This document shows positions 1-11,837 of a stretch of DNA of 64,000 bases, in pieces. Position numbers and translations under genes: made by a program. The notes beneath the pieces are model-generated. The model ran no database searches, was not told the origin of the DNA, and saw only the letters and a list, made by a program, of their open reading frames with translations. Numbering within the stretch: the first letter of the stretch is position 1; each line of letters starts with the position of its first letter. The stretch is from Chlamydoabsidia padenii (taxonomy: Eukaryota > Mucoromycota > Mucoromycetes > Mucorales > Cunninghamellaceae): NCBI GenBank assembly GCA_025330725.1, contig JAIWND010000007.1, positions 744,001 through 808,000 on the forward strand. The letters are read 5' to 3'.

Positions 1-104
1 AGAAATACAAACCTCATGATAATGCTGTCAAATTAACAAGAAAGGTAATATGGGTCTTGTGACAAGGATTATGCAAAAAGAAAGAAGGAAAACTGACGCA
101 ACAC

Positions 105-142
<38 letters not shown>

Positions 143-1664
143 GAAGTGGACGATCTGATCGAAGAATGGCAACCGGAACCTTTGACACCTAAATTAACCA
201 ATTTTGATCGATTGAATCTAGAAAAGACACCACAAATCATCGGACCTCAAGGTGTAAAGCCAAAAGTAGCAGGACATTCCAAACCAATGATGAATTTGGC
301 CACTAGTAATCATCTCAATTTGGTGGCATCGGATACAATTCGACAAAAGGCTATTGATACTTTGAAGAATTATGGTGTTGGGTCTTGTGGTCCTCCGGGG
401 TTTTATGGAACTATCGATGTGCATATGGATTTGGAACGGAACATTGCTTCGTTCTTAGGAACGGAGGAAGCCATCATTTATGCTCAAGGATTCTCGACTA
501 TTTCTTCTGTAATTCCTGCCTTCTCCAAACGTGGTGATCTATTGGTGGTGTAAGTTACTATTATTGTTATTATTATTATTCTATGTCAATACTTACCTCT
601 CTTCTCTTGTTCTCTCTCTCTCTCTCTCTCTCTAGGGATGAAGGAATCAGCTTTGCTACACAAAAAGGTGTCCAAATATCAAGATCTAATATACGTTGGT
701 TTAAACATAATGACATGGAAGATTTGGAACGTGTATTGGAAGATATACGATCGGATGATTTGATGGTATGGGAAAAAAAGAAGAAAAAGGATGGATTATT
801 GATATTATATATATATGTATATAGCACAACAAACGATTGACTCGTCGGTTTATCGTTTCTGAAGGTCTCTCTGCTAATGATGGTGATATTGCTCCTTTAA
901 ATCGATTGGTGGAACTGAAAAAGAAATTCAAATATCGATTGATTTTGGATGAATCGCAATCCATTGGTGTGATTGGTCGTCGTGGTGCAGGATTGACCGA
1001 TCTATTCAACATTCCTGTAAGTAAATGGAAAGGAATGGAAACAAAAGGCTATCATCTTATTCACTCTTTCCAAATATAGGCAACTGAAGTAGATATGATT
1101 GTGGGATCCATGTCATTAGCATTATGTGGCTCTGGTGGATTCTGTGCTGGTAGTGTTGAAATTGTCGATCATCAACGATTATCAGGTAGTGCCTATTGCT
1201 TCTCTGCCTCTATACCTGCCATGCTTGCTGTCAGTGCATCTGAAGCCTTACAAATCATTGGACAACAACCTGGTTTATTGGTGGAACTCGAAGAAAGAAG
1301 TCGTAGCTTCCGTCAAACCCTTTTACACAAATCATTGGAACCTCTTGTCGATCTCTACTCGGCTGATCTCGATTCTCCTGCCCCTTTCTTCCATATCCGT
1401 GCCAAACCTGCCTTCCTTCGATCTCGTGGTCATGATGTCTCACGTGAAGATGAAGAATTCTTGTTACAGGATGTTGTGGATGAATGTGGATCTCAAGGTG
1501 TATTGGTCACTCGTGCAAAGTATGTGTATGATCAAGAACGACATTGTCCTCGCCCTAGTATCAAGATCTATCTTACCATTGGACTCACCAAGAAGGAAAA
1601 CGACAAGGCAAGTGGAATCGTCAAAACTGCTATCATCAAGGTATTCACCAAATGGCGGAAATAG
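1..1664 (+). CDS. LCB1: Serine palmitoyltransferase subunit 1 (5' partial)
   Basis: This is the LCB1 subunit of serine palmitoyltransferase, which with LCB2 condenses serine and palmitoyl-CoA at the ER membrane in the first step of sphingolipid synthesis. Exons are 1-44, 143-549, 636-765, 825-1016 and 1080-1664; all phases join. The true start lies upstream of the window, and 451 codons are visible. The first visible exon reads [13 protein letters not shown], as in the family just before the DDLIEEW block. The aminotransferase core ([30 protein letters not shown]) is present. At the place where LCB2 has the PLP-binding lysine this protein has [11 protein letters not shown] without lysine, the hallmark of the non-catalytic LCB1 subunit. 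Intron 1 ends in an (AT)n run and intron 2 in a (TC)n run. The identification is firm. Confidence 0.95.
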
Positions 1665-1810
1665 AATAGATATAGATTCTAGTCCCCTTTCCCCTCTTCC
1701 TCTTCATGTACATTTCCCCGTCTTTTTCCCTAACCCATTATTTTTAATATCTTTTGACTATTACAAACTTTTTATTTTTTTTTTATCATTATAATACTAT
1801 TTATCAAAAC

Positions 1811-1816
1811 AATAAA
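1811..1816 (+). terminator. AATAAA polyadenylation signal of LCB1
   Basis: AATAAA lies about 150 bp after the LCB1 stop, in a T/A-rich stretch between two convergent genes. It is a plausible polyadenylation signal, without transcript proof. Confidence 0.5.
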
Positions 1817-1924
1817 GTAACCTATTTTACATCCATCAAACTTGTTTCATTTTTAATACACATCCAATAAAAATCAACTTTATTATTTATACAAACAAAC
1901 TAAACTACAATGTTAACCATTATG

Positions 1925-3102
1925 TTATGCCAAGATTTCTTGTTGATTCAATCGCCGTTGTTCGCGCCTTCGTTCGACTTCAATCATCCTTTGTCCCAGA
2001 ATTCCAGTATCAGGAGGCCCGCGACGTGGTGGCATGGTTAAGAATTTTGGCATAGGGCGTTCTTCCAAATCCAAAGAGATGTTAATACCTAATAAAGACA
2101 AAGAAAAGAAATAGATTTAGCCAAAACTGAGAAACAGGTATATGTCTATGACTATTTTATGTTTCTACCTGATTGTAAATGTTCGATCCAAGACACCATT
2201 TCCTCGAGATTAGCCGATTGGATGAGAAGTTTAATCCCATTGCCACTTGTGAGTCGAAACACAAAAGGTCGTTTTCTATAATCCAAGGCCCGCGCGGCTT
2301 CGGCACCAGCCAGAGAGAGTATGTAAGTAGGTTCTTTTGCCACCGATGACCAAAACCATGTGAAAGGATAGATCCTTAACACTGTACCCCATAATTCCAA
2401 ATATACTTGTCTATATATCATAATAAAGAAGAGGATGAATACATATGTTTTGTTTGACGTTGTTCTTTTTTAGATTACCTACCTCCATGATCTCCGACCG
2501 GGACCCCGTTCCATCTTGATTTCCATTGTGGCCATTTTATATACGCTACAATGATAAGCTGGTAGATCTTCTTTGCCTTCTTCTTCTCGTGGTAGGATGA
2601 GACTGGATCGACAATCATTGGTATCATCAGGATAATGTGGTGGTGGAGGCATCGATAATGGTCTTCGTTTGATAGAGTGTCGTTGCAGGTGAAGTGGTTT
2701 CTTTGCTTCGGTTGTGAGTAGTGCAAGGTAATGTGATGGAAGTAGCGAGGATTGAGCGTCTGATGTGGTGGATAAAGTCAGATAGGCTGGTGGTGGTGAT
2801 AGTACCCGCAAAGGCGGTGCTCGTATGCTGTTATTATCGTCGTCTTCGTCGTCTTCGTCTTGGTTGTCTTCGTCTTGGTCGTTTTCGTCGCCTGGTTGAG
2901 TCGAGTTGGTGAGAAGTGACGGGGTGGATGACCAAGTGGACTGTGTGGAACGGGACAGGACGGTACCATGGTGAACTTGCTCTTTTGTTGCCACCGTATT
3001 CCATTCTTTACGCTGTCGATCAATAAATAGCATGGCTTTGTTCATTGTATTCCGGAATGCTGCATGGTAGAGTTGAGAAGAAGCATAGGCCGAGTCCGTC
3101 AT
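1925..3102 (-). CDS. PH-domain protein of unknown role
   Basis: Three exons (3102-2483, 2410-2169, 2088-1925) give about 341 residues. The start is the ATG at 3102; an upstream in-frame TTG has no support. The N-terminal 200 residues are low complexity, with an acidic D/E/N tract near 85-105. Exon 2 encodes a pleckstrin-homology domain at about residues 205-295: YLELWGTVLRIYPF, a central beta-sheet region, and the closing helix MVSWIEHLQS with its typical Trp. The C-terminus has a basic, Glu/Arg-rich helix (GQRMIEVERRREQRR). PH domains usually bind phosphoinositides or proteins at membranes; the actual ligand cannot be told. The gene converges on LCB1. I do not recognise a named orthologue. 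Confidence 0.8.
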
Positions 3103-3489
3103 AATAATCTTTAGTGGAGAGAGAAAAAAAGAAGAAGACAAGTGTCGGGAATCGCTTTATAAGGTATTTAAAAGGAGTAAGGAAGTGGAATGGGAGTCAA
3201 TTAGATTGTGAATGTTTGGCCGAAACAAATAAAAAAAAAAAAAAAAGAACGAGAGGAAGAAGAAGGAAGAAAAGAAAAATAGCTACTTATCGTCGAGCGG
3301 GGATTCAAAAAGTGGCAAACAAGGGCCCAGATTTAGGTACCACATGGAGCACCCACTCTATACCCAGTACTTGTTTGAATCATGCTATCAAGTTTTCCTC
3401 CAGTATGATTATCATCTTTTTTCTTTTTGAATCACACTTTTAGGAGATAATAGATAGCAGAGCTCATATCGTTTATCCGTAGAAAACGT

Positions 3490-3530
<41 letters not shown>

Positions 3531-3662
3531 CAGGTGATCGACAACATTTCCCCCGTGTTTGATACAAGCCAAAAACACTCAGCTCGGATAAAATAAAAAA
3601 GTGCATGAATGAACGGCAGCGGGGTTTAAACATCAACTCCCGCTCCTTTTTTGCCTTTTATT
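3103..3662. other. Intergenic region with A37 tract and motif copies
   Basis: This 560-bp gap separates the start of the PH gene from the stop of the transporter. It holds a run of 37 A (3491-3527), a 16-A run near 3231, a copy of the dispersed motif at 3297-3316, and an inverted pair at 3619-3643 (GCGGGGTTTAAA, then CTCCCGC) preceded by GCATGAAT. No gene is seen. Confidence 0.6.
3491..3527. repeat. A37 homopolymer
   Basis: Thirty-seven A in a row in the spacer before the PH gene; one of several A or T runs of 29-43 bases in the window (others at 11459, 20376, 21525, 22446, 30513, 40288 and 43094). Confidence 0.8.
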
Positions 3663-5217
3663 TCACAAACAACTTTTCCAATCCTTATTGATACGAAGCC
3701 GCAAGATCAAATACACAAATGTAGCAAGTACATAACAGCTTCCAGCAAAAAGCTTATAAAACAAGAACGGTTGATAGTGAGCATGCGACAAGAGTTGGGT
3801 CTCAATAGCACTAGCTACATTAGGGCCAAACACTCCAATAATGTTAAACACCAAGAGGAGAGACAACCCGGTCGGAAATCGTTCTTTCCCGAGAATCAAG
3901 GTGGTAATAGGTGAGAGTAGGGAAAAGTACGAGCCACAAAAGAGACCAAATACAAAACTGAATCCGAGTAGAGCGGCATAAGAAGAGGCAAATATCCAAA
4001 TTAAAAAGCAGCTAATACCTCCCATCAATGTGAATGCTATATTGGTATTTAATTGGCCAAGATAATCCGCACAGTACCCTGTCAATCCTCGTCCGATACA
4101 GTTGAAGGCACTGGTAAGAGCCAAAAGAATGGCGCCTTGGTCATCCGATAACCCGATTGACCTACCATAGGCTTTTTTTTTTTTTTTTGGCGCAAAAAGT
4201 GAGGGGTCAATCCAGTAGACTCGATCTTTTGAATGATATGTATACATATGTAGCTTACATGGTAAAAAATAGAAAGGGATAAAGTATCCAAGCAAGGCAA
4301 TATCACTTCCAATGATCCATAGGACATATTGTCCATCTTGAAGTACGCGGAGTTGAATGATATCTGACAGTTTCTTTTTCTTCTCCCCTTGGGGTCTTTT
4401 CATCTTTGGGTTTTCCTTGATCAAGCCACAAGCCATAAGATCCATCACAAAACACATCAACCCAAGCACACGGTATGTCCAATGCACACCAAGAGAGTTA
4501 TTGACAGATGTCATGACAAAGGGAAAGATGAGACCTCCTATTTTTAGATTGCATGAATCCAAGTTAAACTCCGACACGGCTTTTTTTTTTTTTTTTTTTC
4601 TTCCCTTTACCTATGCCGGTTCCTGAAGCCAAAATGCCTAAAGCCAGTCCTTTTCTTTTTGTGAACCATTGAGGTGTAATGAACAAGGATGTCTATAGAA
4701 AACGTGAGAGGACCTTTTTTTTTTTTTTGCTCTTCTAGAGATGCATACATACATAATACATAAAAGACGATCCCAAACCAAAAAGTAAACCTTGACAGAT
4801 GTAAAGTTGATAGATCTGATTAGCAAAACCAGCCATAATCATACCGAGAGCTTTACAGATACATCCCAAGAAAAGCACCCCACGATGCCCGAGATGAGGT
4901 TCCAATAACTGGGCCAAGGGTCCACCAGCTCGCATGAAACACATACCCAAGGTACCAACAAAAGCAAGACTAACCACAGCACTGGGTGCATTGTTAAACA
5001 CATGTTGTTCATAATAATTCTGCATGATTCCCCTGATGGAATCGAATAAAATAAGCTTTCCTCCCACTTTTTTTTTTTTTTTTTAAGTCCATTCCTTGAT
5101 TTACCATGTCATGTTAATTCCCATTGAATTGACTTGGACCAAAAATGCTCCAAGAACCACACACCAGCCATACCCTCCATCACCCATGTCATTTTCACAT
5201 TGATGATCTTCATGCAT
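3663..5217 (-). CDS. MFS transporter, monocarboxylate-transporter (MCT/Mch) type
   Basis: Five exons (5217-5105, 5032-4753, 4692-4611, 4537-4259, 4171-3663) give 420 residues with about twelve membrane segments. The N-terminus has DGGYGWCVVLGAFLVQ, the signature opening of the fungal MCT-like MFS family, and TM4-5 has PQWFTKKKGLALGI followed by GTGIGGLIFPF. These proteins move monocarboxylates or related small acids, and some fungal members take up riboflavin; the substrate here is unknown. Every join keeps phase. Intron 4 (4172-4258) ends in a pure A tract directly before AG, so it lacks a normal polypyrimidine tract. It shares an upstream region of about 570 bp with the divergent cyclin gene. 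Confidence 0.88.
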
Positions 5218-5785
5218 TTCTACTAGGCAAAAATGAAATTAAACCTCCGCTTCCATCGATCTTTCTTTCGATTACCGCAATGTATGGATTCTGATGATCT
5301 TGACATGACTAGAAAGAAACAAAATCAGTTGAAAGGTGTGGTCTGTAGATGTGATAAAAGTCCAAGGAAGAAGAAGGTGAGAGAAAAGATCAGCGTCTTG
5401 CTTATAAAGTTGTGTTCAGTACAGCACGGGAATTTTCGGACCAGCGTTCCGACACTCAAATCCGTTCGGTCGGAGTGATACCTTCCATCAAAGTGTAGGA
5501 CAAACGGAAGCATATCACGGAGAGGTAGAAACGATTAGATCCCCACATGATCCTTTTTAATTAATGGAAGGTAGTTGATTCATGCTAATTGAAGTTGAGG
5601 GTGCCCAAATCATTCTTCCGTAATTTCAATTCCCGACGGGTGTGGGGGAGGGATTCAAAACGGTTTTACTTTTTTCTTTTTTTGTTTTTTTTTTGTTTCT
5701 TCTTCTCCCATGTCTCTCCACTCGATTACACTTGGACCAACATTTAAGGGATAAAACCAACTTTTTATCCTTCACTGTTTAAAAA
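5218..5785. promoter_or_regulatory. Divergent promoter region, transporter / cyclin
   Basis: This gap lies between two divergently transcribed genes. Two facing copies of the dispersed motif sit at 5622-5638 (TTTCAATTCCCGAC) and 5648-5662 (GAGGGATTCAAAACGG), about 130-160 bp before the cyclin start. T- and CT-rich DNA follows, as is common before fungal start codons. No other gene is seen. Confidence 0.45.
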
Positions 5786-7388
5786 ATGTATACACAACAA
5801 CCTCCTTTGGGCTCCAACCAAGTGGGTAAACCTCAACGACAACGCTCTTATTCTTCAAGCCAAGCATCACCTAGTCATACAGTTATACCTCCCACTCCAC
5901 TCACGATACATGAAATGACTGAATTCGTATCAACCATGATCTATATTTTGTGGCATCGACGACGCTCTTCTGTCATGGCCCTTCATTCTGCTTCAAGTCA
6001 ACAAAGAAACGCTCATATGGATAACACTCATTTATTAATCAACCAAGGTGATACGGTGTCCATGTTAAAAGGATCTAACTCTGCCTTTCGAAGGTTTTGT
6101 CAACAGGTTGGTCTGATTGGATAAGTATGTAAATGTAGCTAACTCTTTTGTGTGTGTGTGTGTGTGTTTATATGATACTAGGTACTGACAGTGACTCAAT
6201 TATCTGAATCGGTGGTGATATTATCTTTAAAGTACATTGCTAAACTCCTACAAAAGAGTCCTCATATTCAAGGTGCTGAAGGATCAGAATATCGATTATT
6301 CATTGTGGCTCTCATGTTAGGTAAGATAATGACAAATGATTCAATCGAAAAATCCTTACCAACTCTTTTATTATGTTACTAGCCAACAAGTTCCATGACG
6401 ATAATACATACACCAACAAAACATGGTCGGATGTATCTGGTATGAAATTATACGAGCTGGATATCATGGAACTGGAATTCTTATTTCAAATAGATTTTGG
6501 GCTATTCATACCTCGGGTGGAATTCGACAGTTGGAGGATCGGCTTGTTGACATTTATGGCAGAACTCAAGAATGCGACGGTAATGAATAAACAACATGAA
6601 CAACTGATTGACTCTACACTTCGTCGTATCGGTCTCTCTTTACCCGATCCTACTTGGAATGCATCCAACAACAATATCTTGACACAACAACAACAACAAG
6701 AACAACAAAATCAACAATATCTCTATTTACTTTATGCCACGGCACAACCTGAATTCAGAGAACAGGTGTTAAAAACACCATTGACACGTGTGCCTTTACG
6801 AATCCCTCCACCATACACCATGTCATCATCAGGTACTCAGCCTATCGCCATTCCAACATCATCTACACCATCAGCAGCATCAGCCTCATCTTTAACATCC
6901 AGTCTGACACCTATAGATGCAATGTATCATCAACCGCCACCATCACAACTTTACACCAATGATGCAACTTTTTCTTTTGTCGAACCTTCTTTTTATAGCA
7001 GACCGCCACATGAAACATCATCCACTCAACTACCACCTTTGACTTTTCCAGCTCCAGTACGAACCTCTAGTCGGTCACTTCCTCGAAATGCAGCCAATTC
7101 TTCTCTGACTTGTTTACTACATAGCAATAACCCTTATTATAACAACAACAATGAATCACAGCAACAATACAAGTATGCTCATTATCAGCGACCAATGGAT
7201 GACCTACCTATGATGGATGCATGCAACAAATATAATCATGATCATCTTACAAATGGCTCACAATCAAATCCCTCACAGTATATGGTAAGTTGGCATTAGA
7301 TGGAAAATATAATACTCATGATATCCTGTGGTCATAGCCAAAACCTTGTGGTCCTTTACAACAACAACCACAACATCAGCAGCAGTAG
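5786..7388 (+). CDS. Pho80/PCL-type cyclin, possibly truncated at its C-terminus
   Basis: Exons 5786-6106, 6182-6320, 6383-7284 and 7338-7388 give about 470 residues. Residues 40-210 form a Pho80-like cyclin box (PF08613 type): VTQLSESVVILSLKYI, then LFIVALMLANKFHDDNTYTN, then WSDVSGMKLYELDIMELEFL. Such cyclins partner a Pho85-like kinase in phosphate, glycogen or morphogenesis control. The C-terminal half is Ser/Pro/Gln rich and disordered. The last exon is odd: a CAG CAG CAG run is followed by TAG (7386-7388), and the same frame then stays open for 30 more codons up to a TAG at 7479-7481. This looks like a CAG-to-TAG change that removed the tail, or a sequencing error. The exact CDK partner is unknown. 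Confidence 0.85.
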
Positions 7389-7481
7389 CAACAACACCCA
7401 CATGACTGGACCTATCAATATTATAAACAACAAATAGGTGATGATCCATTGTATGATCAACATCATCCATCATACCTTTAG

Positions 7482-8240
7482 ATTAAAATAGGTCAAACGT
7501 CCACTTAGTATACGTGTGTATATATAGAACTCCATTGTAATATAGAATAGATGCTTAATAGAAATAAACAAAACCCATTTTTTAAACATTTGTATCAAGT
7601 TTATATTATGCGATACCCACATGATGGTAGGGTTTTCAACCTAATAAAGCCATGTTTTCCCACCAATAAAGTCTTGTATCACTTTGACCTACTTGTCGAC
7701 AACAAAAATGCCGGGATAAGATTCCTTTTTTTTTTTTTTCTTTGGAGGGGCCCTTCTTATTTTTACTACATGTCATTAATAATATAAAAAAATACTGATG
7801 GGAGGGGGATCTATCTGTATAGTTTAAAATCCCACGTTTTTTTATACATGTGCGGCTCGAAAATAAGCTTCACAAGCTTTCAAAGAAAAAGAGATCGTCT
7901 GACCTTAATTTTCTCTTGTGTAATCTTATTAGCAAAAGAGGAAGTACTAAAAAAGGAGCAGCCATCCTATAACTTGCTTGCTCTCCTATCTTGACAAGGT
8001 GGGGATTCAATAAGGTTGGCAAATGCCCCCAGAGGCAGGTCTTGTGTAATCCAGTGAGAAGGGGTTCTTTGTAGAATATTGCTCTAATTGGAAATTCCTG
8101 TCGCCCATATATTAAGTGCTCGTTCGTCTTTTTTTTTTTTTTTTCATCTTTCTCTTTCTTTTTTTCTTGTTGTGTTTCAATTTAAACTACTCTTTCTTTT
8201 ATTCCTCTCCTTTCCTTTTTTTTTTTCACTTGAATTGCTC
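7482..8240. other. Intergenic region
   Basis: There is no gene in this 760 bp. It contains a likely poly(A) signal at 7563-7568, T runs near 7725 and 8130, two copies of the dispersed motif (7821-7836 reversed, 7999-8020 forward with TTGGCAAAT after it), and a CT-rich leader before the next start codon. Confidence 0.5.
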
Positions 8241-9347
8241 ATGAATACCAACGATCGTAATCGACTTTTGTCTCTCAACCATTCTACCATTCATACAAAC
8301 AGCCTAGAACAACTAGTATCAATGTGGTCAGGTAAAGAAAAATCATGCAGCGGGATTTTAAATTTAAAGCCCGCCGCTCATCCACCTTTTTTTTTTTCCA
8401 CAACATAGTTATATCAAAATGTAAAGATCATTTGGAAGAAGGAATCAGATTGGAAAATCTATCCTGGCGACAATGGTACCATCAACATCAGCAAACTCAT
8501 TCTTCTTTATCCGACCAATCCAATCTCTTGTCACTGTCAGCTGGTCCTGCTCGCCACGAGGTCTCACAAAAGCAAAAAGAAACCCAGCAGAAAGATCAGG
8601 TGCTTGTAAAAAAAGGCGACGACTGGTCCTTCATCAGCGAGAAATCATCAACATCATCATCGGATAACAGGCAGCTTCACCTTGTAAATTCAAATCCCGC
8701 CACTCCTCCCCTTTCAAATCCCCACAAAGTGGATCTATACGATGACGATGATGATGATTACTTTTACGATGAATACGATGATGATATCTATGACGACGAT
8801 GATTTATATGATGACGACGATAATTATATTTATCAAGAAGATGATGAGCGAGCATTCATGCATATTGAAGACTATTTTCAAAAGAAAGCCTTGCCACAAC
8901 CCCTGATCCAACGCCCGTCTCTACTCTCCGCCCTGTTTAAAACCCCTCCTTCTTCTTCGGCTTCTTCCTCGTCATCTTCCTCCTCCTCCATTGGTTTGAA
9001 TGTACCTGATCATTTCTTGACTAAAGAATGGACAAATAGTTTAAGAGACAATGTGTTATGGGAACATGTTCAACAAAAGCCATTTTTTTCTCCTCCTAAA
9101 AAACCTGATTATCATCAAGCTTGGTCAGAAAGTTTTCATGGTTGGTGATTTCACTCCCCTCTTTCATATAATTATGCATACATCTCTTCATCTTTTTTTT
9201 TTTTTTTTAACTTACACTCACATACAAATAAATGACTGGTTGTTTGATTCATTATTAGGGAGAGTCTTTTTCGGTTTATCCAAATCGAGACATTCCTTAA
9301 ACTTGAAGGAATTGTCAGATGCTACCAGTGACATCTCTTGCATGTGA
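8241..9347 (+). CDS. DUF1752 (GATA-activator N-terminal domain) nuclear protein
   Basis: Exons 8241-8331, 8409-9140 and 9259-9347 give 303 residues. The N-terminus (about residues 20-55) carries the fungal DUF1752 / PF08550 signature: LEQLVSMWSV, KDHLEEGIRLENLSWRQW. This short module is found at the start of AreA/Nit2-type nitrogen regulators and in related proteins; no GATA zinc finger follows here, so it is not AreA itself. Residues near 125-155 are almost pure Asp/Tyr, followed by a Ser run. The short last exon ends in a basic RVFFGLSKSRHS segment. Intron 1 carries an inverted pair of the dispersed motif, and two reversed copies lie inside the coding exon (8686-8725). A regulatory role in nitrogen or stress control is inference. 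Confidence 0.8.
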
Positions 9348-9498
9348 TGGGCAAACCGTTAGTTATGCCTTTTGAGAATCATGCAAAAGGTTGGGGTCAG
9401 TAGGCGGGGTTTAAATGTTTTTATTTTTGGGAACAAGTCAATAACCCAATTTCATTGGACGGCCGTTTTTTCCCCCTTTCTTTCTTTTGCTTACCGAA

Positions 9499-11406
9499 AT
9501 GAATCAAGATGAAATCAACACCATGGTGAATCGTATTTCATCCATATGGACAAACTTTTTAAACCCACCGTCTCCCTCCTCTCACTACTTTTTACGTGAA
9601 ATCAAGTCAAACAGCGATTTGGTTCGGTCGTATGAACAACCTACTCTTTTGGTAATTAACATATTACTTTTTCACAAAAACCTATACTATTAACATTCAT
9701 TCTCTTGAATAGGAACAAGCCATGGAAGTCATTCCACTTCAAGACCTTTACGAGAAGGCAGAAACCAAGTGTATTGATCCTGATCATCAAGATTTGGACG
9801 ACCAAATAATCCAACAACTATTACATTGGTTTAAACACGACTTTTTCCACTGGGTTGATGAACCACTCTGTGAACTTTGTCTGGTAAGGATAAAATGACT
9901 CTTGATAAAGATAGTCTTCATCTTGTATCTTTTATTTTAGATATCTACCAAGCAAATTGGGCAGGCCCAGACGAATGCAGAGGATCGACGGTATGGTGCT
10001 GGTGTGGTGGAATTATATCAATGTCCTCAATGTCACTCTACCCTACGATTTCCAAGATATAAGTAAGTGAATATTCTAACGTGATGAAATTGATGAACCC
10101 ATCCTTTTATATATGGTATTATATGATACGATAGTGATCCTGGCAAACTATTGCAGACAAGAAAAGGACGATGTGGGGAATGGGCTAATGTAAGTATAAA
10201 GGACGTTATATATCCAGTTTATAACTCTCTCTTTGATAGTGCTTTACTCTTTGTTGTCGTGCCGTAGGTGTTGAAGCCAGGTTGGTATTGGACAAGACGG
10301 ATCATGTATGGACCGAAGTTTACTCGACTTATCAAAACCGTTGGATTCATTGTGATCCATGTGAAGATGCTTTCGATCGGGTAAGTCATCTTTTTTTTTT
10401 TTTTTTTTTGACTCAACAGGAAAATCGACTAACAGTTTATTAGCCTATGATGTATAGTGTCGGATGGAACAAGCAGTTGACTTACTGTATCGGGTTTTCT
10501 GCTGACGAAGTGGTGGATGTGACACGGCGATATGTGAAGGAGTGGCCTCAACAACGACAATTGATTAATGAGCAACAATTAGCAAACTATCTTGACCAAC
10601 TCACTCGAGAACTCCAACAACAGGTAGATCAGGATCGGCGGGATGTACTGAAACAACGACAAGTGGTGGAACAAGAGGAATTTAAACAGACTCGATCACT
10701 CAATCAAGACGATCTACTCGGTCGACAAAGTGGTAAGATGATCAAACAACAAAAGAAAAAAGAAGGCTCAATGATGTTTTATTATAGGGTCCTTGGCATG
10801 GCGAACGGCACGTGGCGAACAAGATCGAGGACTGGTTTGCTCAACCATTGATCCTAATGTGGAAGACCCTCGATTCAACAGCACAGGTAACTTTTCCTCC
10901 CTCCTTCTGTCAAAATGTTTAAGTATTCATTTAACAAACTATTGCTCTATAGAGAAACATTTGTTATTTGAATATCCCACGATAGTACAGCTATTAGGAT
11001 CAGCCAAATCACTTGACTCTAAAACATGGCGACTAACAACAACTGAAACTTCTCAATGTGGTGGACTCTTTATACAACAACCGATAACCATAATCAACAC
11101 TGGTTTGGAGATCAAGTTTGCATTCCGACTGACCAATGCTCAAGGTGGACCTGCTTTTGGAGGTGCCGATGGTTTGGCCTTTGTCATTCAGTCCAATCCC
11201 AATCCTTTATTAGGCAGAGGTATTAAAAAAAAACAGAACTAGGGTGAATTTGATCATTTATCTTACATAGGTGGTTGCGATTTGGGCTACGGCGGAATCA
11301 GAAACAGGTACAAGAAAGACTCGACTCATTCCATATACATGACTCACCCCTTGTTTGATACGTGCGGTATTCTAGTTTGGCTATAGAATTCGATACTTAT
11401 GATAGG

Positions 11407-11440
<34 letters not shown>

Positions 11441-11453
11441 GACAATGAACCAA

Positions 11454-11491
<38 letters not shown>

Positions 11492-11837
11492 TAGTTCTGA
11501 CCGATGTAATGACCCGTCTTCCAATCATATCAGTGTGCATGGCCGACCTAACAATATCAACTCGGCTCATCACGATTACTCGTTGAAACACACATCGGCA
11601 ATTCCACTTTTAAATACCGGGCACTGGATCACATGTCGCATACGATACATGGATCGAACACTGGAAGTTGCATTGGTTAACTCTGCCGATTACGATACAG
11701 TGCTGACACTGAAGGATGTAGATCTGATGGACTATATGGGTTCTCAAGATTCTTGTTGGATCGGGTTTACGGCAAGTACTGGTGGTTTGACGCAAAACAC
11801 GGATATTCAATGGCAGTCCATTCACCAATACAATTAA
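9499..11837 (+). CDS. PNG1: Peptide:N-glycanase fused to an L-type lectin domain
   Basis: Eleven exons (9499-9651, 9713-9883, 9941-10062, 10135-10189, 10240-10380, 10444-10732, 10788-10886, 10953-11219, 11271-11307, 11376-11405, 11495-11837) give 568 residues. The transglutaminase-fold core is complete: zinc pairs CELC (104-107) and CPQC (136-139), catalytic Cys162 in [10 protein letters not shown], His189 in TDHVWTEVY and Asp206 in [11 protein letters not shown]. PNGase removes N-glycans from misfolded glycoproteins exported from the ER to the cytosol. From about residue 340 a second domain begins, with [43 protein letters not shown] and GYSIGF-like [10 protein letters not shown], the pattern of legume/L-type lectins. 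The join is firm because the exon at 10788 stays open through the next intron in the same frame. Animal PNGase has PUB and PAW domains instead. A short disordered start precedes the core. Confidence 0.9.

Noticed and set aside
1..1664. LCB2 or 5-aminolevulinate synthase instead of LCB1
   Set aside because: The PLP lysine is missing and the DHQRLSG / YCFSAS blocks match LCB1.
3491..3527. Long A tracts as poly(A) tails of processed retrogenes
   Set aside because: No coding or duplicate sequence ends at these runs, and the same runs occur inside introns on either strand.
8241..9347. AreA/Nit2 GATA factor
   Set aside because: Only the N-terminal DUF1752 module is present; there is no Cys-x2-Cys GATA finger in the gene or right after it.
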